From contig NWUY0300108040.1 in NCBI GenBank assembly GCA_004151065.3, positions 7,425 to 29,935 of the forward strand: a DNA stretch of 22,511 bases, given 5' to 3'. The notes beneath the pieces are model-generated. The model searched no databases. It was not told the origin of the DNA and saw nothing but the letters and a program-made list of their open reading frames with translations. A program made the position numbers and the translations under genes. This stretch comes from Larix sibirica. Lineage: Eukaryota > Streptophyta > Pinopsida > Pinales > Pinaceae. Of the stretch, positions 19,332 to 22,511 are shown piece by piece. The stretch's first letter is position 1. Every line of letters starts with the position of its first letter.

Positions 19332-20459
19332 TTGAACAAAAACCCCTTGGACAGAATCATTAAGAATGTCTCTGAAGTAGTCCAATGTTCCTTGTTAGAT
19401 GATGACGTGAAAAACAAGTTGAAGATCTCATGTCCAACCATTCTGAGGATCTATGGGTTACCAAAAATACATAAGGTAGGCAATCCTCTTAGACCTATTG
19501 TGGACACTATAGGCTCAACTACTTATAAGTTATCCAAATTTCTTGCTCATAGACTCAAACCACTAGTAGGCAGTACATGCTCCTTCATAAGAGACTCCAC
19601 CTTCTTTGTTGATAAGATCAAGGACTTGAAGATAGACGAACATGAAATGCTTCTAAGCTTCGATGTCGTCTCGCTTTATACCATGATTCCCATAAATGAG
19701 GCAGCTTAAGTAATTGAGAATCTAACAGAGCCATAAACAACTAGAATGGGTGAAATATGCATTAGATCCACCTTCTTTAGTTTCCAAAGTGAGTTGTATG
19801 AACAAACATGCTAGGTGGCAATGGGATTCCCCCTCTCACCAATCGTGGCTAATTTATTCATGGAAAAATTTGAGCAAAAAGCTCTTAGCTCCGCCCAGAA
19901 GCAACCCAATTGGTGGGTACGATATGTTGACGATACAAACATCATATGGGAGCACAAAGAGGTGGAGCTAGAGAAGTTCATGGAACATTTAAACAACCAG
20001 TCAAACCACATCAAGTTCACTTTAGAACTAGAGAAACATCGCTCGTTACCATTTCTCGATGTCATAATGAGAAGAAAGGGCGATGGCTCGATTGCATGTG
20101 GCATTTAAAGAAAAGAAACCCACACCGATCAATACCTACATGCTACCTCTCATCATCACCCTAGCCAGAAGTGTAGTGTCCTCAACACTCTCATCACTAG
20201 AGCAATAAGAATTTCTTATGAGGATCATATCCAACAAGAAAAAGAACACCTTCGTAAAGTCTTCAATAGAAATGGCTACTCAAGATCGGAAATCAATAGA
20301 GCTTTCAGAAAAAAGCAGAAGATGGACATCAAAAGATTACTCATATTGGGGAAAGCAACATTGAATATATTCATAGAGTTTTCCTACCCTACGTTAAAGG
20401 CACAACAGACAAGATTGCATTCTAAGGAAAAACCTAAAAAATGTTTTTTCTCCTCCTAA
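19332..20459 (+). pseudogene. Penelope-like reverse transcriptase
   Basis: One plus frame runs through four stops (TAA 19707-19709, TAA 19734-19736, TAG 19812-19814, TAA 20106-20108) and otherwise reads as a coherent RT. Motifs in order: YGLPKIHK (19452-19475), GNPLRPIVDTIGS, SFDVVSLYT with the motif A aspartate at 19662-19664, MGFPLSPIVANLFMEKFE, RYVDDT with catalytic aspartates at 19929-19934, SLPFLDV, RKETHTDQYLH, and HHHP near 20151. A frameshift near 20375 moves the end of the thumb (FLPYVKGTTDKIA) to another frame. Catalytic residues survive despite the stops. The enzyme would reverse-transcribe element RNA, primed at target DNA. Confidence 0.85.
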
Positions 20460-20467
20460 TAATCTTA

Positions 20468-20832
20468 GAAAACTTTTAAGTGTTGTCAAAGACCCAATTA
20501 GTCCCAGGTCACACAAAGGTGTATACCGGATCCCGCGCACATGTGGAAAAACCTACATTTGGGAAACTGGGAGAACAATTAGTACTAGAATCAGAGAACA
20601 CAAAGTTGACCTAATTCACAATAGAATAAAGAAATCAACCCTCGCGGAACACGCTTATAACACAAAACATCACATCATGATTAAGGATCCTAAGGTCCTA
20701 GCAAGAGTTGATCACCGGTCTAAAAAGCAAATTAGGGAGGCAATAAAAATTTCAAGAAACCCCAATTGCGTAAATAAGGATGATAGGGCGATCCTTAGTA
20801 AAACCTAGCTTCCCAACATTAATAATTTGTGA
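20468..20832 (+). pseudogene. GIY-YIG endonuclease of the Penelope-like element
   Basis: This frame follows the RT after a frameshift and reads RKLLSVVKDPISPRSHKGVY, then RIPRTCGKTYIWETGRT. The GIY half is GVY (20518-20526). The YIG half is changed to YIW by a TGG codon at 20560-20562. The conserved arginine and histidine of TRIREH and the later LAEH, IREAI and NPNCVNKDD phrases are present. The CxC before GK, typical of this endonuclease, is reduced to RTC. A TAG (20806-20808) stands where the family usually has tryptophan (TGG), and an LPNINNL tail continues to the TGA at 20830-20832. This endonuclease would nick the target DNA. Confidence 0.8.
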
Positions 20833-20943
20833 TTGATTTCAGCAAACAAGAAGGTTAACTGCCATAATTGTAATTAATTGATAAAATGTGTTGTATTTCT
20901 AGAAGAATTGTGCTTCATTCTTAGCATGACAATAGTCTTTTGT

Positions 20944-20985
20944 CTTGATGAAGAGTCACCGTAGGGGCTCGAAACGTTGACATCC
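20944..20985 (+). ncRNA. Hammerhead-ribozyme-like motif at Penelope-like terminus
   Basis: The segment reads CTTGATGAA, a hairpin GAGTC(A)CC-GTA-GGGGCTC (seven pairs with one bulged A and one G-U), then GAAACGTTGACATC. This matches the CTGATGA...stem II...GAAA core that Penelope-like elements carry near their ends. Here T replaces C at core position 3 (or a T is inserted), and one unpaired A precedes stem II, so cleavage activity is doubtful. It lies about 110 bp after the endonuclease stop, in the expected place. Confidence 0.6.
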
Positions 20986-21082
20986 CAATGGACTCAATCG
21001 CAATGAAAACTCCGAATTCCACTTACAAAGAATCTACCTGCGAATTATCAGAGAAAATATATTTGTGCAAACGTAATAATGA

Positions 21083-21092
21083 TATAAAAATA
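21083..21092 (+). promoter_or_regulatory. TATA box of the mTERF gene
   Basis: TATAAAAATA is a good plant TATA box. Transcription would start about 25-35 bp downstream (around 21115-21125), which puts the ATG at 21092 outside the transcript. Confidence 0.5.
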
Positions 21093-21143
21093 TGGAAATA
21101 AAAAACCTTTTCGATGGTGCTGTACTATGCAACCTTTCCACCA

Positions 21144-21152
21144 AAACCCTAA
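21144..21152 (+). promoter_or_regulatory. Telo-box in the mTERF 5' leader
   Basis: AAACCCTAA is the plant telo-box, often found near transcription starts of genes for translation and organelle biogenesis. Its position 60 bp after the TATA box fits a leader or proximal promoter. Confidence 0.4.
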
Positions 21153-21170
21153 TAAAACCCTTATCAGCGA

Positions 21171-21265
21171 TCCAATCTGTATCGGACCATCTCCCATATC
21201 GACTCATAGTGGGTATCCAATCTGCATCAGACCATCTCGCATATCGACTCATAGCGGGTATCCAC
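21171..21265 (+). repeat. 45-bp tandem repeats upstream of the mTERF start
   Basis: Two 45-bp units (21171-21215 and 21216-21260) and the start of a third (TCCACTC at 21261) lie in tandem. In the mTERF frame each gives 15 residues (IQSVSDHLPYRLIVG and IQSASDHLAYRLIAG), differing at few positions. The reading frame is open through them, so they are either leader sequence or an N-terminal extension. Confidence 0.8.
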
Positions 21266-21352
21266 TCAACGACTCGTGCACTGTATTCCAGGTATTTGTC
21301 ATTTCTCTTTCAGAAATCCACTTCTATTTTGCCCTTTTCTATTTCACCGACC

Positions 21353-22459
21353 ATGTCTATCCAGATAATATGGAAACGACTTACAAAGAACGATGCCCCA
21401 TTGTCACTGGCTATGTCTCTGTTCCGTCTTCCTCCATTCAATGGAAAACCCCACATAAAATCCGCCAATTTTCTCACTGAAACGGCAATCCCTTCCTTAA
21501 CTCCACCAGATAGGGGTGTTGCCAGAGAATTTATAATAAAAAAATGCGGTCTAACAGACGAAGAAATCACAAAAGCGTTTAGACATTGCAATCGCATTCT
21601 TCGTGCGAAATCAACCCAGAATATGGAAGAAGTTCTGGAGTTGTTAAATGGCTGTGGTTTGACAACCCCTGCCCAGATTCGCAGGGTGGTCATACGCAAC
21701 CCTCTCTTTCTCTTTTATAAATCTGAAAGAAACTTGAAGTCTAAGCTCAGCCTTTTTAAGACTTTTATGCATGAAAAGGATATCACCAAACTTGTTAAAA
21801 ATGGTCCAAAGGTTTTCGATGCCAGTGAGAAGAGGATAAAATCTAGCATTTCTCTTTTGCAAAAACTGGGCATGGAGGGCGAACCATTGTCAGACTTACT
21901 GGCAAAGTGTCCTGACGTTGTCATCAGTTCAGAGGAAAGAGTTATGGAATCGTTTAAACTTGTCGAGGATATCGGGTTAAAGAAGGGATCAAAGATGTTT
22001 TCAATTGGGTTGCGCACAATTATGCGAATGGGGAAAGAAAACCTAGTTCGAAAACATCAATTTTTGAGCAGTTTAGGCTTCTCTGAAAAACAAGTTTCGG
22101 AATTATTGAGAAAAAATACAATGATTCTCGAACTTACAAAAGAAAAAATAAACGGTAATGTGGATTTTCTGGTTAAGACTGCGGGGCTTTCATTAATTGA
22201 TCTTATTAAGTATCCATCTCTGTTTGCATTGAGCTTGGAGACGAGGATTGTTCCTCGGTATAGAGTACTGAAGGCAATGGAATCCATGCAAGTGGAAGTG
22301 TTGAAACGAAGGCTTTCTTTTCCAAGGATTCTTTATCTGACAGAAAAACGTTTCTTGGAAAAATATGTTAATTCAAATGCCGAATCATCCTCAGTTCTGC
22401 AGGATATTTACTGTGGAGGGAAAGATGGAAAGTTCATCATTCAAGGAGACATCCAGTGA
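21353..22459 (+). CDS. mTERF-family organellar protein
   Basis: Plant mTERF proteins act in mitochondria or plastids in organelle gene expression (transcription termination, splicing, RNA metabolism). From this start the protein has 368 residues (22457-22459 is TGA). The first 40 residues are basic, serine-rich and low in acid (MSIQIIWKRLTKN, SLAMSLFRLPPF), like a mitochondrial targeting peptide. The body, from about residue 55 to 330, is a string of roughly 30-residue helical mTERF repeats with recurring proline-start phrases (NPLFLFY, GPKVFDASEKRIK, CPDVVISSEERV, YPSLFALSLETRIVPRYRVL). The last phrase is the plant mTERF C-terminal signature. The frame is open upstream to 21092 (455 residues), but that ATG sits in the TATA box; 21353 has A at -3. 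An out-of-frame ATG at 21127 opens a 117-codon upstream frame overlapping the start. No internal stops. The organelle is not certain. Confidence 0.85.
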   Translation: MSIQIIWKRLTKNDAPLSLAMSLFRLPPFNGKPHIKSANFLTETAIPSLTPPDRGVAREFIIKKCGLTDEEITKAFRHCNRILRAKSTQNMEEVLELLNGCGLTTPAQIRRVVIRNPLFLFYKSERNLKSKLSLFKTFMHEKDITKLVKNGPKVFDASEKRIKSSISLLQKLGMEGEPLSDLLAKCPDVVISSEERVMESFKLVEDIGLKKGSKMFSIGLRTIMRMGKENLVRKHQFLSSLGFSEKQVSELLRKNTMILELTKEKINGNVDFLVKTAGLSLIDLIKYPSLFALSLETRIVPRYRVLKAMESMQVEVLKRRLSFPRILYLTEKRFLEKYVNSNAESSSVLQDIYCGGKDGKFIIQGDIQ

Positions 22460-22511
22460 GCGTGTCTCAATGAAATGAGTCATCAAAGTTGTGAGAGCTC
22501 GTCAGCAGCTT
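22460..22511 (+). other. Start of mTERF 3' untranslated region
   Basis: The window ends 52 bp after the stop codon. No polyadenylation signal is visible in this short stretch. Confidence 0.5.

Larger units (their letters stand above)
19320..20990 (+). mobile_element. Penelope-like element with GIY-YIG endonuclease, 5'-truncated
   Basis: An RT (19332-20459) is followed by a GIY-YIG endonuclease (20468-20832) and a hammerhead-ribozyme-like motif (20944-20975), the order of endonuclease-bearing Penelope-like elements. Such elements are abundant in animals; among plants they are known from conifers (the Dryad elements, interpreted in the literature as an ancient transfer from arthropods). The N-terminal part before the RT fingers and the usual upstream terminal repeat are missing, so the copy is truncated near 19320. 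The 3' border is uncertain: sequence after 20990 may be element or host DNA. Stops and two frameshifts make it non-functional as it stands. Confidence 0.85.

Noticed and set aside
19811-20104. 97-codon minus-strand frame opposite the Penelope-like RT
   Set aside because: It is a shadow of the RT segment containing YVDD.
21290-21313. Possible intron (CAG/GTATTT to TTTCTCTTTCAG) before the mTERF start
   Set aside because: The interval is only about 20 bp, far below the minimum plant intron length.
21092-21352. ATG at 21092 as the mTERF start (455 residues)
   Set aside because: The ATG is inside the likely TATA box and the leader contains a telo-box. The start at 21353 gives a typical targeting peptide. 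Kept as an open question in findings because the frame is unbroken.
21310-22287. Minus-strand frames opposite the mTERF gene (21310-21699, 21644-21862, 21715-22017, 22057-22287)
   Set aside because: They are shadows of a well-supported coding region, with no independent motif.

Overview
The window looks like repeat-dense nuclear DNA from a conifer (gymnosperm). Three things point there: a plant organellar mTERF-family gene; a Penelope-like retroelement with a GIY-YIG endonuclease, a class known in plants mainly from conifers; and layers of old, eroded Gypsy, Copia and L1-type LINE copies in AT-rich DNA. No bacterial-style operons, rRNA or tRNA genes, or CRISPR arrays are visible. The species cannot be named from the sequence.

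Layout. 1-2169: mostly unassigned DNA, with a cluster of TTGAC cores at 25-124 and two short unrecognised open frames at 1163-1542. 2170-3646 (minus): an eroded Ty3/Gypsy gag-protease with a primer-binding-site-like sequence at its 5' end. 3780-3935 (plus): a possible LINE tail fragment. 3945-4735: AT-rich DNA. 4740-5095 (minus): a broken gene fragment carrying a CxxC-x10-CxxC zinc-finger-like signature. 5110-10163 (plus): a decayed L1-type LINE (RT, RNase H, long 3' region, A-tail), itself interrupted by two tRNA-derived SINE-like insertions (5651-5835 and about 6411-6668) and containing a 207-bp tandem duplication in its 3' region. 10483-15822 (plus): a Copia element with LTRs of about 1.9 and 1.6 kb, a tRNA-Met-type primer site, and an interior shrunk to about 1.8 kb. 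15823-17748: AT-rich DNA with a possible LINE endonuclease-linker remnant. 17749-19197: a clean retroposition, 1,421 bp on the minus strand with an A9 tail and a perfect 14-bp target-site duplication; its family is not recognised. About 19320-20990 (plus): the Penelope-like element (RT, GIY-YIG endonuclease, hammerhead-ribozyme-like motif at the 3' end). 21083-22459 (plus): the only apparently intact host gene, an mTERF-family protein with a TATA box, a telo-box and 45-bp tandem repeats at its 5' end.

The genes do not form a pathway. The history is one of nested insertions next to one conserved gene. The most interesting items are the Penelope-like element with its ribozyme-like terminus about 100 bp upstream of the mTERF TATA box, the unidentified retroposon with intact target-site duplication, and the repeat-bearing 5' end of the mTERF gene.
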